Assembly (NCBI GenBank): GCA_031422315.1
Contig: JANOQN010000054.1
Coordinates: forward strand, 62,001 to 126,000
Length of the DNA stretch: 64,000 nt
Direction of reading: 5' to 3'
Source of the DNA: JANNYA01 sp031422315
GTDB taxonomy: Bacteria > Pseudomonadota > Gammaproteobacteria > Xanthomonadales > SZUA-5
The notes beneath the pieces were generated by a model. It had not been told where the DNA came from. It searched no databases and saw only the letters and a program-made list of their open reading frames with translations. The translations under genes and the position numbers were made by a program. Below, one piece after another: positions 36,726 to 45,025 of the stretch. Positions within the stretch are counted from its first letter, which is position 1, and each line of letters opens with the position of its first letter.

Positions 36726-36775
36726 CGTCGTTTCGAACCCGTTCGAAACGACGAAGGCCGGTTTTACCCGGCCTT
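36726..36775 (-). promoter_or_regulatory. rpsO-pnp intercistronic double hairpin (terminator/RNase III-type site)
   Basis: Reading from rpsO towards pnp, first comes GAAGGCCGG-GTAAAA-CCGGCCTTC (36752-36775), then a perfect 13-bp palindromic stem CGTCGTTTCGAAC-GG-GTTCGAAACGACG (36726-36753). The first may attenuate rpsO transcripts. The second resembles in position the pnp leader stem cut by RNase III in E. coli. No U-run follows the first stem, so it is not a full terminator. Confidence 0.6.
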
Positions 36776-36784
36776 CTTATGGAC

Positions 36785-37054
36785 TTAGCGACGTAAGCCT
36801 AATTTTGCGACGATAGCTTTATAACGTGCGTCGTCCGTGCGCTTGAGATAGCCCAGCAGCTGGCGGCGCTGATTGACCATCTTGAGCAAGCCGCGACGGC
36901 TGTGATGATCTTTCTTGTGGCCTTGAAAATGCGGGCCGAGCTGTTCAATGCGCGCGGAGAGCAGGGCAATTTGAACTTCGGTCGAGCCGGTGTCGGTGGC
37001 GTTTTTGCCATGTGCGGTAATAATGGCGTTGGTTTGTTCTGCGGTTAAAGGCAT
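36785..37054 (-). CDS. rpsO: 30S ribosomal protein S15
   Basis: 89 residues from ATG 37054, with CCTAGGA upstream (the open frame extends further but this start matches the family). The core carries TGSTEVQIALLSARIEQL, HKKDHHSRRGLLKMVNQRRQ and GYLKRTDDARYKAIV, which bind 16S rRNA helices 20 and 22. S15 is a primary assembly protein and often represses its own mRNA. The pair rpsO-pnp is conserved in gammaproteobacteria. Confidence 0.98.
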   Translation of the reverse strand: MPLTAEQTNAIITAHGKNATDTGSTEVQIALLSARIEQLGPHFQGHKKDHHSRRGLLKMVNQRRQLLGYLKRTDDARYKAIVAKLGLRR

Positions 37055-37188
37055 GTTAAATCCTAGGTGGCAAGTTGCGATAAAGCCCGTGCGGGTTATC
37101 CGTGTTGGGCTTATTGGGGTCACGCAGTTCCCAGTGTAGCGAGCCATCGCCAGACCGAGCACTGCGTCAGGTGCTAAAAAAGCCCGCC

Positions 37189-37218
37189 ATTATGGCCCGC
37201 TGCGGTCGATTTCGGCAA
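37189..37218 (-). promoter_or_regulatory. Putative sigma70 promoter of rpsO
   Basis: On the minus strand TTGCCG (-35, 37218-37213) and CATAAT (-10, 37194-37189) are separated by 18 bases, about 135 bases upstream of the rpsO start. A match by eye only. Confidence 0.45.
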
Positions 37219-37341
37219 CTTTACCGCTGTGTGTAAACGACGCTGTTCATGACTAAACACGACTAGAGAGGCAAACTTCGTTGAGGAAGCTCGCTTTTTC
37301 AACCTAGCACCCGCCTCACTTCCGTCAGCAAGGTATGGGAC
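37219..37341. other. Intergenic, nothing recognised
   Basis: Between the putative rpsO promoter and the broken gene I see no coding frame, repeat or strong hairpin. It forms part of a roughly 1050-base gap (37055-38103) whose only recognisable content is two gene remnants. Confidence 0.5.
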
Positions 37342-37725
37342 TTACTTTCTGGGTCGAGCACATAAACTCATCGGCGGCTCCGGTTCACCGCTTTCGTGGC
37401 CGAACGCTTGATATTCGATCAAGCGATTGCAAAGTTCAATAACCCCTTCTTCGAGGTCGGATGCGACATTGTGAAAGCTGACATCACGTCGGCCAAATTT
37501 CCGCATGCCTCGAGTGTGGAACCATTTCAATTAAGGGTCATTTTCTTTAGAGAAGAGGATTACCGTGTGATGGCGTGGAACGGCGGCGGCAGGTTCAAAT
37601 ATTTGTTTTTTCCATTCCGACGGTTTCCACCAGCGAAACATGAAAGGATCGTAGACGGCGCAACCTCCGTGATCGATCAAATTCGCGGCTGCGCGCGATC
37701 TAACCTTATTCGTTAGAGACTGCAT
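37342..37725 (-). pseudogene. Conserved hypothetical gene interrupted by a stop codon
   Basis: One minus-strand frame runs from ATG 37725 to a TGA-type end at 37342 with a single TAA at 37533-37531. Both sides read as protein: FMFRWWKPSEWKKQIFEPAA before it, and WFHTRGMRKFGRRDVSFHNV then VIELCNRLIEYQAFG after it. The WFHTRGMRKFGR...DVSFH words are of a kind I associate with a conserved hypothetical family, with the stop falling just before the first of them. A single base change would reopen a protein of 127 residues. A plus-strand frame of 106 codons overlaps but lacks a ribosome binding site. I read this as a recent nonsense mutation, not as a short gene plus a second start. Confidence 0.55.
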
Positions 37726-37813
37726 GATGGGATTCCAAAAACTTGTGAGTTAACGAACCTTAGCTCCCAGCTAGCTACAACGAATCGAGCCGCTGCGCTA
37801 AATTTTCTGATTG

Positions 37814-37957
37814 CTAAACCGCCTCGTTACTCGCTGCCCAATTGCGCAGCATCGGCAAGTAGCGAGCAACTAGACGCTCACGCGCAAAAACATCGCCGCT
37901 GCGCACGTGTTGCAGCAGGGTAGCGGTGGATTCGGAATTGATTTGATCAGCGCGCAT
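37814..37957 (-). pseudogene. Remnant of an ECF-type RNA polymerase sigma factor (N-terminal stub)
   Basis: A 47-residue frame from ATG 37957 to TAG 37814. It reads LLQHVRSGDVFARERLVARY followed by LPMLRNWA, which is the typical start of region 2 in ECF sigma factors (Ser/Thr-rich start, LLxxVRxGDxxARxxLxxRYLPxLRRWA). The protein then stops; the rest of region 2, including the -10-binding helix, and all of region 4 are missing. So it cannot work as a sigma factor. It sits next to another broken gene. Confidence 0.5.
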
Positions 37958-38103
37958 GTTGGCGCTCAATATAGCCAATGGCTGACTTGGCGACGCACGG
38001 AGCGAATGCCAGCCATAGAAATTGCGTTTGGATTTGATTGGAAATTGATATCGACACGCGCACGTTGTTAGACTGCCGCGACCATTTAAGCCGCTAACCC
38101 ATC

Positions 38104-38625
38104 ATGCAAGCCACTATCCGCCATGCAACGCTTGCAGATGCAAAAATTGCGACTGAGATATCTAAGCAAAACTTCACTGAGAGCTTCGGCGCGAGCTACC
38201 CATCTGCTGATCTAGCGGATTTTCTTGCGCAAAATTACTCGCTAGAGCGTCACCAAGAATGGTTAGCGAACAGTCAATATGCGCTTTTTTTGTTGGAATT
38301 TGAGGGCGCGCTGTTGGGTCATGCGCTGGTTGGACCGTGTGGATTGCCGCACGCCGATGTAAAAAGCGCCGATGGCGAATTGAAGCGCCTTTACGTATTA
38401 AAGCACGCGCAAGGCAGCGGTTTAGGCAGCAAGCTCTTAAAAACTGGGTTGAAATGGTTAGAAAAAGACGGCCCTCGCACGCTTTGGTTAGGCGTTTGGT
38501 CTGAAAATTTCGGCGGGCAAAAACTCTATCGTCAACACGGCTTTGAACGCGCTGGGGAATATTATTTCCAGGTGGGTGCGAGCGCTGATTTTGAGTTTAT
38601 TTTTAGGCGCGCGCATTCAAGCTAG
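38104..38625 (+). CDS. GNAT family N-acetyltransferase
   Basis: 173 residues. The start TIRHATLADAKIATEIS and the acetyl-CoA loop region LKRLYVLKHAQGSGLGSKLLKTGLKWLE (motif QGSGLG, R/Q-x-x-G-x-G/A) define a GNAT fold, followed by LWLGVWSENFGGQKLYRQHG. The substrate is unknown. A single gene at the start of an accessory-looking block. The ATG 38104 has no clear ribosome binding site but fits the family N-terminus. Confidence 0.9.
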   Translation: MQATIRHATLADAKIATEISKQNFTESFGASYPSADLADFLAQNYSLERHQEWLANSQYALFLLEFEGALLGHALVGPCGLPHADVKSADGELKRLYVLKHAQGSGLGSKLLKTGLKWLEKDGPRTLWLGVWSENFGGQKLYRQHGFERAGEYYFQVGASADFEFIFRRAHSS

Positions 38626-38672
38626 TCCAATAGACTGCAAATCACAAATGAGATCTGCGGCATACTCGTCGG

Positions 38673-39731
38673 ATGTCTAACCACCTATTCCTATGGCTTG
38701 CCGCCGCATTCTGGTCTGTCTTCGGTCTTGTTGCCGGGTTCCAGGTATGGGTGAGTATGATCACGCATGGCCACTACATTCCATTGCTACTGGGTTTTCA
38801 CGTCGCGGTATGGTTGGCATGGATTCTACCTACGGCCCTGATTGTATGGCTCGCGCGCCGATTCCCGGTAACGCCTCCGCAGCCGGTAGCGATGCTCGTA
38901 CACTTTTTAGCCTCAACCGTGATTGGTTTGCTGCATACCCTTTATTCCTTGAGCCTGATGCTCTGGCTGCAGCCCTACGATCAAATGACCGCGAAGGCCG
39001 CCGAATTGCAGATCGACACGATTTTGCTCGCGCAGATACCGTTGGTTTGGGTCCTTTACTTGATCGTCCTCGTCGCTGTGCAAGCGCTGGAGTACAGTCA
39101 GCGCTATCGAGAACGCGCGATCGAGGCCATGGAACTACAGCGTTCGTTAGCCGATGCGCGACTGCACGCACTCGAACTGCAGATCCAGCCGCACTTCTTG
39201 TTCAATACGCTCAACGCCATTTCGGGCCTGGTGCGGGTCGACCGCAGAGACGAAGCAGTGATCATGATTGCCGGTTTGGCGGATCTGTTACGTTATTCCT
39301 TGGACCAAGCAGGAAGACAACGCGTGCCGCTGTGTGAGGAAATCGAGATGCTGAAACGATATCTGGAAATCCAGCAGACCCGCTTTCCCGACCGTATGAG
39401 CTTCGAAATCACCGTGGACGAAAGCCTACAGCAAGCGGCGGTGCCAAGCTTGATCCTGCAGCCACTTGCGGAAAACGCGGTGCGTCACGGCATCAACAAG
39501 ACGAGCTCCGTTGGTATAGTTCACATGCTGGCTAAGCGATCTGGCGAACGACTAGTGCTTCAAATGCGTAGTACCGGCAAATTAACCGACGAGTTAAAAG
39601 AGGGAATTGGCTTGAGCAACACGCGCGAACGTCTGCGTGCGCTATACGGGGTAGACGCCCACTTTTCGTTGTCCCAATCAGGCAATGACGTCATCGCCCT
39701 TCTCGATTTCCCGCTGACTCTGCTCGCTTGA
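38673..39731 (+). CDS. Sensor histidine kinase, LytS/YehU (His_kinase) type
   Basis: 352 residues. Four hydrophobic segments occupy residues about 5-135. A helical linker leads to the His_kinase motif LQIQPHFLFNTLNAISGLV (phospho-acceptor His) and a C-terminal ATPase domain with SLILQPLAENAVRHGI (N box) and GIGLSNTRERLRALYG (G2-type box). This is the LytS/AlgZ class, without a separate DHp domain. It overlaps the response-regulator gene by four bases, so both are made together. The signal is unknown. Confidence 0.93.
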   Translation: MSNHLFLWLAAAFWSVFGLVAGFQVWVSMITHGHYIPLLLGFHVAVWLAWILPTALIVWLARRFPVTPPQPVAMLVHFLASTVIGLLHTLYSLSLMLWLQPYDQMTAKAAELQIDTILLAQIPLVWVLYLIVLVAVQALEYSQRYRERAIEAMELQRSLADARLHALELQIQPHFLFNTLNAISGLVRVDRRDEAVIMIAGLADLLRYSLDQAGRQRVPLCEEIEMLKRYLEIQQTRFPDRMSFEITVDESLQQAAVPSLILQPLAENAVRHGINKTSSVGIVHMLAKRSGERLVLQMRSTGKLTDELKEGIGLSNTRERLRALYGVDAHFSLSQSGNDVIALLDFPLTLLA

Positions 39732-40510
39732 GTCTAGCCGCCGATACCCGCTTGAAAGTACTAGTAGTCGATGACGAACCATTGGCGCGTGAGAGTGTCA
39801 GTGCGCTGTTGGCACGGGATGTCCAGGTGCAAATCGTCGGCGCTTGCACGGGCGTTGATGCAGCCGCTCTAATCGCTCGCCTGCGCCCTGACATTTTGTT
39901 TCTGGACATTCAAATGCCTGAACTTGACGGCTTCGCGCTATTGAGCCAAATTGGCGCGGACGCAGTCCCAGTTGTCGTGTTTGTGACTGCGTTTGACAAC
40001 TATGCAGTGCGCGCATTTGCTGTGCACGCACTCGACTACGTACTAAAGCCATTCACTAACGCGCGTTTCGCTGCTGCCTTAGCGCGCGCCAAGGCGCAAG
40101 CCTATAGCCGTCGGGAAAGCAGCCGAGATCCGCGCATCGCCGACGTTTTGCGAGATGTAAACACGCTAAGCCGTCGTTTCCTAATTCCGGCGCGTGATAT
40201 GAGTATCGTGGTGGAAGCCAGCCAGATCGACTGGATAGGCGCGGAAAACTACTACGTTAATCTGCACTGCGGTGGCGTTAGTCACTTGCTGCGCGAAAGC
40301 ATGGATGAGATGGAGCGCCAGCTAGACCCGCAACAGTTCCTACGCGTACACCGTGGCACGATCGTCAATCTAGCGCGCGTTCGGGAAGTGCACCCGTTAT
40401 TTCGCGGCGGTTGTGAACTAAGGCTGGTAGATGGTGCCGCGCTGCGCCTAAGCCGCGACCGCCGCAGCGAGTTCGAAACACGCTTTGCCCTGCTCGGAAC
40501 CCGTCGATAA
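39728..40510 (+). CDS. LytTR-type response regulator
   Basis: 260 residues. Receiver domain: VLVVDDEPLARESV (acidic pocket), LFLDIQMPELDGF (phospho-acceptor Asp), VFVTAFDNYAVRAF (Thr) and YVLKPF (Lys). After a linker (about residues 125-150), the LytTR DNA-binding domain carries IDWIGAENYYVNLHC, FLRVHRGTIVNLARV and LRLSRDRRSEFETRF. It forms a two-component pair with the upstream kinase. The start is TTG 39728, overlapping the kinase stop. LytTR regulators often control envelope, virulence or competence genes. The target here may include the protease next door, but I saw no operator. Confidence 0.92.
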   Translation: MSLAADTRLKVLVVDDEPLARESVSALLARDVQVQIVGACTGVDAAALIARLRPDILFLDIQMPELDGFALLSQIGADAVPVVVFVTAFDNYAVRAFAVHALDYVLKPFTNARFAAALARAKAQAYSRRESSRDPRIADVLRDVNTLSRRFLIPARDMSIVVEASQIDWIGAENYYVNLHCGGVSHLLRESMDEMERQLDPQQFLRVHRGTIVNLARVREVHPLFRGGCELRLVDGAALRLSRDRRSEFETRFALLGTRR

Positions 40511-40714
40511 GTATCGAACAGAGCGCTTGCCATTGCCGTAGCAATGGCTCAGGCCCAATCGCAGCGGATTAGCTGCCATTCGCCGCCACAGCTCACCGTT
40601 TCGCTGCCAAAGGCTTGGCTGATGTCAAAGAGCGGTGCAAGCTTGCTGCCGAACGGAAGCGCTGTTTCCTTTCGTAATTTGCCGGCCGTGTTGGCTCCTC
40701 TGAAGGAATTGTCG

Positions 40715-41536
40715 ATGTTAAAATTCAAACTATTTTTTCTGTTGGCACTAAGTGCAGAAGCTGCGGCGGTTGTGATCCGGGATGATGTTAACGACGCCCA
40801 GTACCGTGTTGCGGCATCTCAGTTTCCACAGCTAGTCGACTTACCAACAGAAGGTCATGGCATTTTGATCGCCCCCCAGTGGGTCCTTACCGCAGCGCAT
40901 GCCGTGGCTTGGCAAGCAAAAGTAGAGGTCGTTGTGCTAAACGGGTCGCCTCGGCTAGTAAAAGCGGTGATATTCCACGCGGGCTACAAAAAGCTCCCAC
41001 AAGCTTTGATTGATTCGGCGATGAAATCAGGTGACTCGACGGCGGCCATGGCTTTTTTAGCTTCGTCAGATGACATCGCTTTGCTGAAACTTGTTTCTCC
41101 GGTCACCGATGTGTCGCCAGCGCGCATTTTTCGCGGTACGACAACCGGCAAGCAAATCCAGATTCTCGGAAAAGGAGCGACTGGCACGGGCGCAACGGGA
41201 CACCATCCGCACGGCCCGAATCGCACCGATCTACGCCATGCCTTCAGTCTGGTCACTTCCGCGAAAGGTCGCTGGCTGAGCTATAAATTCCGCCGCCCGC
41301 CAGGCGCGCTCCCATTGGAGGGCACTGCAGGCAATGGCGATAGTGGAGGGCCGCTTTTGATCGCTCAAGGCGAAGAATGGCAAGTTGCTGGACTCACTTC
41401 TTGGAAGCACGTTGATGGCAACGTGGCCGACTTTCGCCCTGGACAGTATGGAAACATTAACTACGCTGTGCGTCTTGCTTACTATTTTGATTGGATCGAA
41501 GCGACCTTGATCAACGATAGCGCAGAACCAGAGTAA
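40715..41536 (+). CDS. Secreted trypsin-like serine protease (S1 family)
   Basis: 273 residues from ATG 40715, with AAGGA at good spacing. The signal peptide is LKFKLFFLLALSAEAAA. The catalytic triad is complete: LTAAHAV (His), DDIALLKL (Asp) and AGNGDSGGPLL (Ser). Unlike pathogen proteases of this family, there is no pro-domain of note. It lies directly downstream of the LytS/LytR pair and may be a target of it. About 205 bases between the regulator and this gene hold only a short stem (40529-40548). Confidence 0.9.
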   Translation: MLKFKLFFLLALSAEAAAVVIRDDVNDAQYRVAASQFPQLVDLPTEGHGILIAPQWVLTAAHAVAWQAKVEVVVLNGSPRLVKAVIFHAGYKKLPQALIDSAMKSGDSTAAMAFLASSDDIALLKLVSPVTDVSPARIFRGTTTGKQIQILGKGATGTGATGHHPHGPNRTDLRHAFSLVTSAKGRWLSYKFRRPPGALPLEGTAGNGDSGGPLLIAQGEEWQVAGLTSWKHVDGNVADFRPGQYGNINYAVRLAYYFDWIEATLINDSAEPE

Positions 41537-41578
41537 GCGTAAGACCCTCCAAAAACCTGACTCGTAAGGAAACGCATA

Positions 41579-42142
41579 GTGTCTCGAATCATGATTAAAC
41601 AAGCCCAGTTCTTTCCACTCGCCGCATTATTGGTTCTCATTTTCAGTGGATTGATGGTGCCGGGCTATTCCTCGATATCCCAACACATGAGCGAACTTGG
41701 CGGGCTGGACCATCCGGTCGCGCAGGTGATGCGGATCAGCGCAATCATTTGTGGCGCATCGGTCGTTGCTTTCGGCGTCGGACTTAAGCTGTATCTGCCG
41801 AAAGCGTTTTACTTCACACCCTTGGTGGCAATCACCTTTGGAGCTGCCTACTTTGTCTCTGGGATTTACACCACTGGGCCATTGCATGGGTTGTATGGCT
41901 TGACGATGTTCTACGTGCTCGTTCCCGCATTTTTTGCCGCGGAGCTTCCCACGCCAATGCGAAACCCGCTAATAGTCAAACTGTCATTACTGGCTGCACT
42001 GCTTTCGCTCTGCTACATGTGGTTTTTGTTTTCTGGGCTGGAACCCCATGCAATTCGAGGCATCACGCAGCGTTTTGGCGCTCTGATTATCTTTGGTTGG
42101 TATCCTCTCGCAAGCTATTGGATGCTCCGAGCGTATATTTGA
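41579..42142 (+). CDS. DUF998 family membrane protein
   Basis: 187 residues with six hydrophobic segments. It starts at GTG 41579, with AAGGA eight bases upstream. The words PGYSSISQHMSELGG and LHGLYGL are typical of DUF998 (PF06197-type) integral membrane proteins. The function of the family is unknown. It is followed by a bidirectional terminator. Confidence 0.82.
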   Translation: MSRIMIKQAQFFPLAALLVLIFSGLMVPGYSSISQHMSELGGLDHPVAQVMRISAIICGASVVAFGVGLKLYLPKAFYFTPLVAITFGAAYFVSGIYTTGPLHGLYGLTMFYVLVPAFFAAELPTPMRNPLIVKLSLLAALLSLCYMWFLFSGLEPHAIRGITQRFGALIIFGWYPLASYWMLRAYI

Positions 42143-42165
42143 CACCCAAAAGCTAACCCTCCATG

Positions 42166-42197
42166 CAAAAAAACTCCGGCAAGCCGGAGTTTCTTAT
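42166..42197 (+). terminator. Bidirectional Rho-independent terminator
   Basis: AAAAAAACTCCGGC-AA-GCCGGAGTTT hairpin. It serves the DUF998 gene on the plus strand and the DUF4394 gene on the minus strand. Confidence 0.85.
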
Positions 42198-42213
42198 TTA
42201 AGCGATTGACAAA

Positions 42214-43095
42214 TTAGCTGAAGCGTCGGCTGGCAAATAAACCGCCCATCACTACCAAAGCGCCTAGCAACAAAATGCCAATCGTGCTCAAGCTCGGAAC
42301 TGAGGTGACTAAAACCGGCTGCGGGAAACCAGGCACAAAGCTAATGTCAGTCAGGGTCAAACCAGTTGCCACAATGCCGACCGCGGTAGCTGCGCCAGTA
42401 GTCAAGTTGATGCTATAAATTGCCGGTACGCCACCGACGTTTAACAGCGCGCGCGGCGTGCCATTACCGGAAATATCAAACCCGACGACGTCCGAGGTAT
42501 TGACGCCAAGCGGGCCAATGTTAGTGATCACGCCCGTGTTAGGGGATGGCGTGCCGTCAACACCGCCTTGAATTGCCAGCGTATCACTGCCCGAGTCAAT
42601 GACAAACATGGTCGTGACTGTTGCGCCCGCTGCGTTGCGATCATAGGCCACGCCAACTTTGTCGCCCGCTGGCGTCAAGACGGTATCGGTTGCCGCCAAG
42701 CCGCCGGTTAACGGATTAAAACGCAAGTTTTGATCGTTGTTGCTGACGAAACGAATACGATCAACGGTGGGATTAAAATCTATGCCGAATGAGGTGCCAT
42801 CGAGCGCCACTGGTGCGGTCGATAGCGTAGAAGCTATGCCATCGTTTCCAATGGCATACACACGACCCTGACTGCCGATACCGAATAGCTGGCCGGTGGC
42901 TGGGCGCGTATCAATACCGACCAGCGTTTCTCCAGCTTGCAGGTTAGAAATAGCGACGCTAGCGACGATAGTGTTGGGGGATTCGGAATCAAAATAGTAC
43001 AGGCGCGCATCGGCGCCTAAACCAACCATCGGCGCTGCAAATGCACTTGAAGCGAACAGGGCGGACAGCAAAGCGATTGATATTTTCGTTTTCAT
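42214..43095 (-). CDS. Secreted DUF4394 protein with IPTL-CTERM-like tail
   Basis: 293 residues. A signal peptide (SALFASSAFAA) leads into a DUF4394-like propeller, with GIDTRPATGQLFGIGSQG and FGIDFNPTVDRIRFVSN and repeated blades with SxDxxxLYxI-like words. The C-terminus is VPSLSTIGILLLG, a hydrophobic helix, then RRFS, which fits the IPTL-CTERM sorting-signal plan (short PxLS motif, transmembrane helix, Arg-rich end). IPTL-CTERM proteins are believed to be processed and anchored or exported by a dedicated sortase-like enzyme; none is in this window. Function unknown. Confidence 0.85.
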   Translation of the reverse strand: MKTKISIALLSALFASSAFAAPMVGLGADARLYYFDSESPNTIVASVAISNLQAGETLVGIDTRPATGQLFGIGSQGRVYAIGNDGIASTLSTAPVALDGTSFGIDFNPTVDRIRFVSNNDQNLRFNPLTGGLAATDTVLTPAGDKVGVAYDRNAAGATVTTMFVIDSGSDTLAIQGGVDGTPSPNTGVITNIGPLGVNTSDVVGFDISGNGTPRALLNVGGVPAIYSINLTTGAATAVGIVATGLTLTDISFVPGFPQPVLVTSVPSLSTIGILLLGALVVMGGLFASRRFS

Positions 43096-43193
43096 GAGAT
43101 TGTCGCTAGAAATTGAGGAACTTTATTGTAATCAAAACTTTCACACATGTTGCAAACGTGTAACGCTAGGTCTGGTTTGACTTAACAGCTAGA

Positions 43194-43931
43194 TCAAGAT
43201 TCACGCCAAATCAGCGTCGCCATACGTTTAGCCAACAATCCATCGCGCCGATAAGAATGAAACCTTGGTTCGGCGACGGTGCAAAAATTACCGCCATAGG
43301 TTTGATTTACGCCAAACGCTGCTAGCCTGAGCCGAGCTAGCTGGTAGATATCGGCTAAAAATCGCTCTGCGTTTACCGACTCTGGGTTTACCGAATCGAT
43401 GAACGCTGCAGCGGTTTGTTTCGCTTGCTCCGACTTGGCCGCAATGAATCCTGCACGCACCTCTGGCCCAACTTCGAACGCAGGCTGTGAAATAGCCGGC
43501 CCTAGCCAAGCCATAATTTGTGCAGTCGGCGCGCAAAAGCGCGCAAGCGCCGCTTCAATCACGCCCGCTTGCAGCCCGCGCCAGCCCGCGTGTATTGCTG
43601 CGATCTCAAGGCCATCTTGGGTGCACAGCAAAATCGGCAGGCAATCGGCTGTCAATACAACACAAGCCCTTTGCAATCCGCTTATTGATCCAGCCAAATA
43701 GGCCGCATCGGCTTCCGGTTGCTCTTTCGAGCCTATAAAATCTTGTAAATCGACGCACAGGGTGGAATGCGTTTGTCTAAGCCAAACCGGATCTACGCCC
43801 AAGTGCTGTCGCAAATCCTCGCGCGCTTGGGAATCACGATAGTCGCTCTGATGCGCGCAAAACGCCTGAATCCCTCGCGGTGCAGGCCAGTCCGGAACAA
43901 ACCCGCTCGGTTTAGCGGAAATTTGACTCAT
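43194..43931 (-). CDS. pgeF: Peptidoglycan editing factor PgeF (YfiH/laccase-domain family)
   Basis: About 245 residues (start 43931 chosen; 43937 is also possible). Motifs are ACVVLTADCLPILLC (Cys ligand), AAIHAGWRGLQAG (His), and GNFCTVAEPRFHSYRRDG at the C-terminus. In E. coli, YfiH/PgeF removes the wrong amino acid (L-Ser) from UDP-MurNAc-peptide precursors; homologues oxidise polyphenols with copper. The gene overlaps the end of rluD by about 20 bases, so the two are transcribed together, as in many gammaproteobacteria. Confidence 0.93.
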   Translation of the reverse strand: MSQISAKPSGFVPDWPAPRGIQAFCAHQSDYRDSQAREDLRQHLGVDPVWLRQTHSTLCVDLQDFIGSKEQPEADAAYLAGSISGLQRACVVLTADCLPILLCTQDGLEIAAIHAGWRGLQAGVIEAALARFCAPTAQIMAWLGPAISQPAFEVGPEVRAGFIAAKSEQAKQTAAAFIDSVNPESVNAERFLADIYQLARLRLAAFGVNQTYGGNFCTVAEPRFHSYRRDGLLAKRMATLIWRES

Positions 43932-44901
43932 CTTCATGATCGGCATCGTTTTGCATGACATCAATCAAGCTTTGAAAATCATCGGGTCTAGGCGCAATAA
44001 CGACGATCGTTTTCTCAGTCACCGGATGCGTCAGCGTCAATCTAAATGCGTGCAGTGCTTGCCGCTTGAAGCCGCTGAGGGCAGCGAGCAATTCCGGCGT
44101 GGCACCGGCGGGTTTACGAAATCGCCCGCTGTAAAGCGGGTCGCCCACCACCGAAAATCCAGAATATTGCATATGTACTCGAATTTGATGCGTGCGCCCG
44201 GTATCAAGCTTTAACCGTAGCAACGCATGCGCACGGTAGCGTTCGTGCACACGAAAATGCGTGCGCGCCTCTTTACCGGTTTCACTGACTGACATTTTGA
44301 GGCGATTGTTGTGGCTGCGATCAATCGGCACGTCAACCAAACCGCCTGACACCGGAATGCCGTGCACAACAGCCTCATATTCGCGGCCCATTTCGCGCTC
44401 GGCCAGCGCGTCAACTAGGCTGTGGTGCGCGCTTAGCGTGCGCGCGATCACCAGGCAGCCGGTGGTGTCTTTATCTAAGCGATGCACAATTCCGGCGCGC
44501 GGCAGGGCGCGCAGGCTCGCGTCAAAATGCAGCAAGCCATTGACAAGCGTTTGATCCGCATTGCCTGCACCTGGATGCACCACAAGCCCTGCAGGTTTGT
44601 TAATCACTAATAGAGATTCATCCTGATAAAGCACCTCAAAATCAACCGCTTGCGCCTCATCTACGCTGACCGATTCGGCCCGCGCTGATAAAGTGATTTG
44701 CTCACCGCCGCGCATGGCGTCACGCGGGCGCGCGGCTTTGCCATCGACGGTCAACGAACCGGCCTTGATCCATTCGGAAAGTTTCGAACGCGAATAGCCG
44801 GAAAATAGCAGTGCGGCAATTTGATCGAGCCGTTGGCCGGCGAGCGCGTCGGGCACCTGCTCGCTCAATTTTATTGTTTGCTGCTGCAGCGCATCGCTCA
44901 T
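43912..44901 (-). CDS. rluD: Ribosomal large subunit pseudouridine synthase D
   Basis: 329 residues. The N-terminal S4 RNA-binding domain (QRLDQIAALLFSGYSRSKLS) is followed by a pseudouridine synthase domain with GIVHRLDKDTTGCLVIA (catalytic Asp in HRLDKDT) and GRTHQIRVHMQYSG. RluD modifies U1911, U1915 and U1917 of 23S rRNA in E. coli. It is the upstream member of the rluD-pgeF pair and overlaps it. Confidence 0.96.
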   Translation of the reverse strand: MSDALQQQTIKLSEQVPDALAGQRLDQIAALLFSGYSRSKLSEWIKAGSLTVDGKAARPRDAMRGGEQITLSARAESVSVDEAQAVDFEVLYQDESLLVINKPAGLVVHPGAGNADQTLVNGLLHFDASLRALPRAGIVHRLDKDTTGCLVIARTLSAHHSLVDALAEREMGREYEAVVHGIPVSGGLVDVPIDRSHNNRLKMSVSETGKEARTHFRVHERYRAHALLRLKLDTGRTHQIRVHMQYSGFSVVGDPLYSGRFRKPAGATPELLAALSGFKRQALHAFRLTLTHPVTEKTIVVIAPRPDDFQSLIDVMQNDADHEDESNFR

Positions 44902-44978
44902 GGGTGGGTCAACCGAAATTTAGCCCGCAACTCTAGCGGAATAGCTCTGCATGGCAGCGAAATGAAAGCCGTTAAAAC

Positions 44979-45004
44979 AAAAACCCCGGCAAGCCGGGGT
45001 TTTT
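44979..45004 (-). terminator. Rho-independent terminator of the 45026-46414 gene
   Basis: AAAACCCCGGC-AA-GCCGGGGTTTTT hairpin with flanking A- and T-runs, 22 bases past the stop. Confidence 0.85.
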
Positions 45005-45025
45005 GCTGATGCGTGTATGAGTCAG

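Noticed and set aside
37396..37716. 106-codon plus-strand frame
   Set aside because: It overlaps the broken minus-strand gene, which reads as protein; this one has no ribosome binding site.
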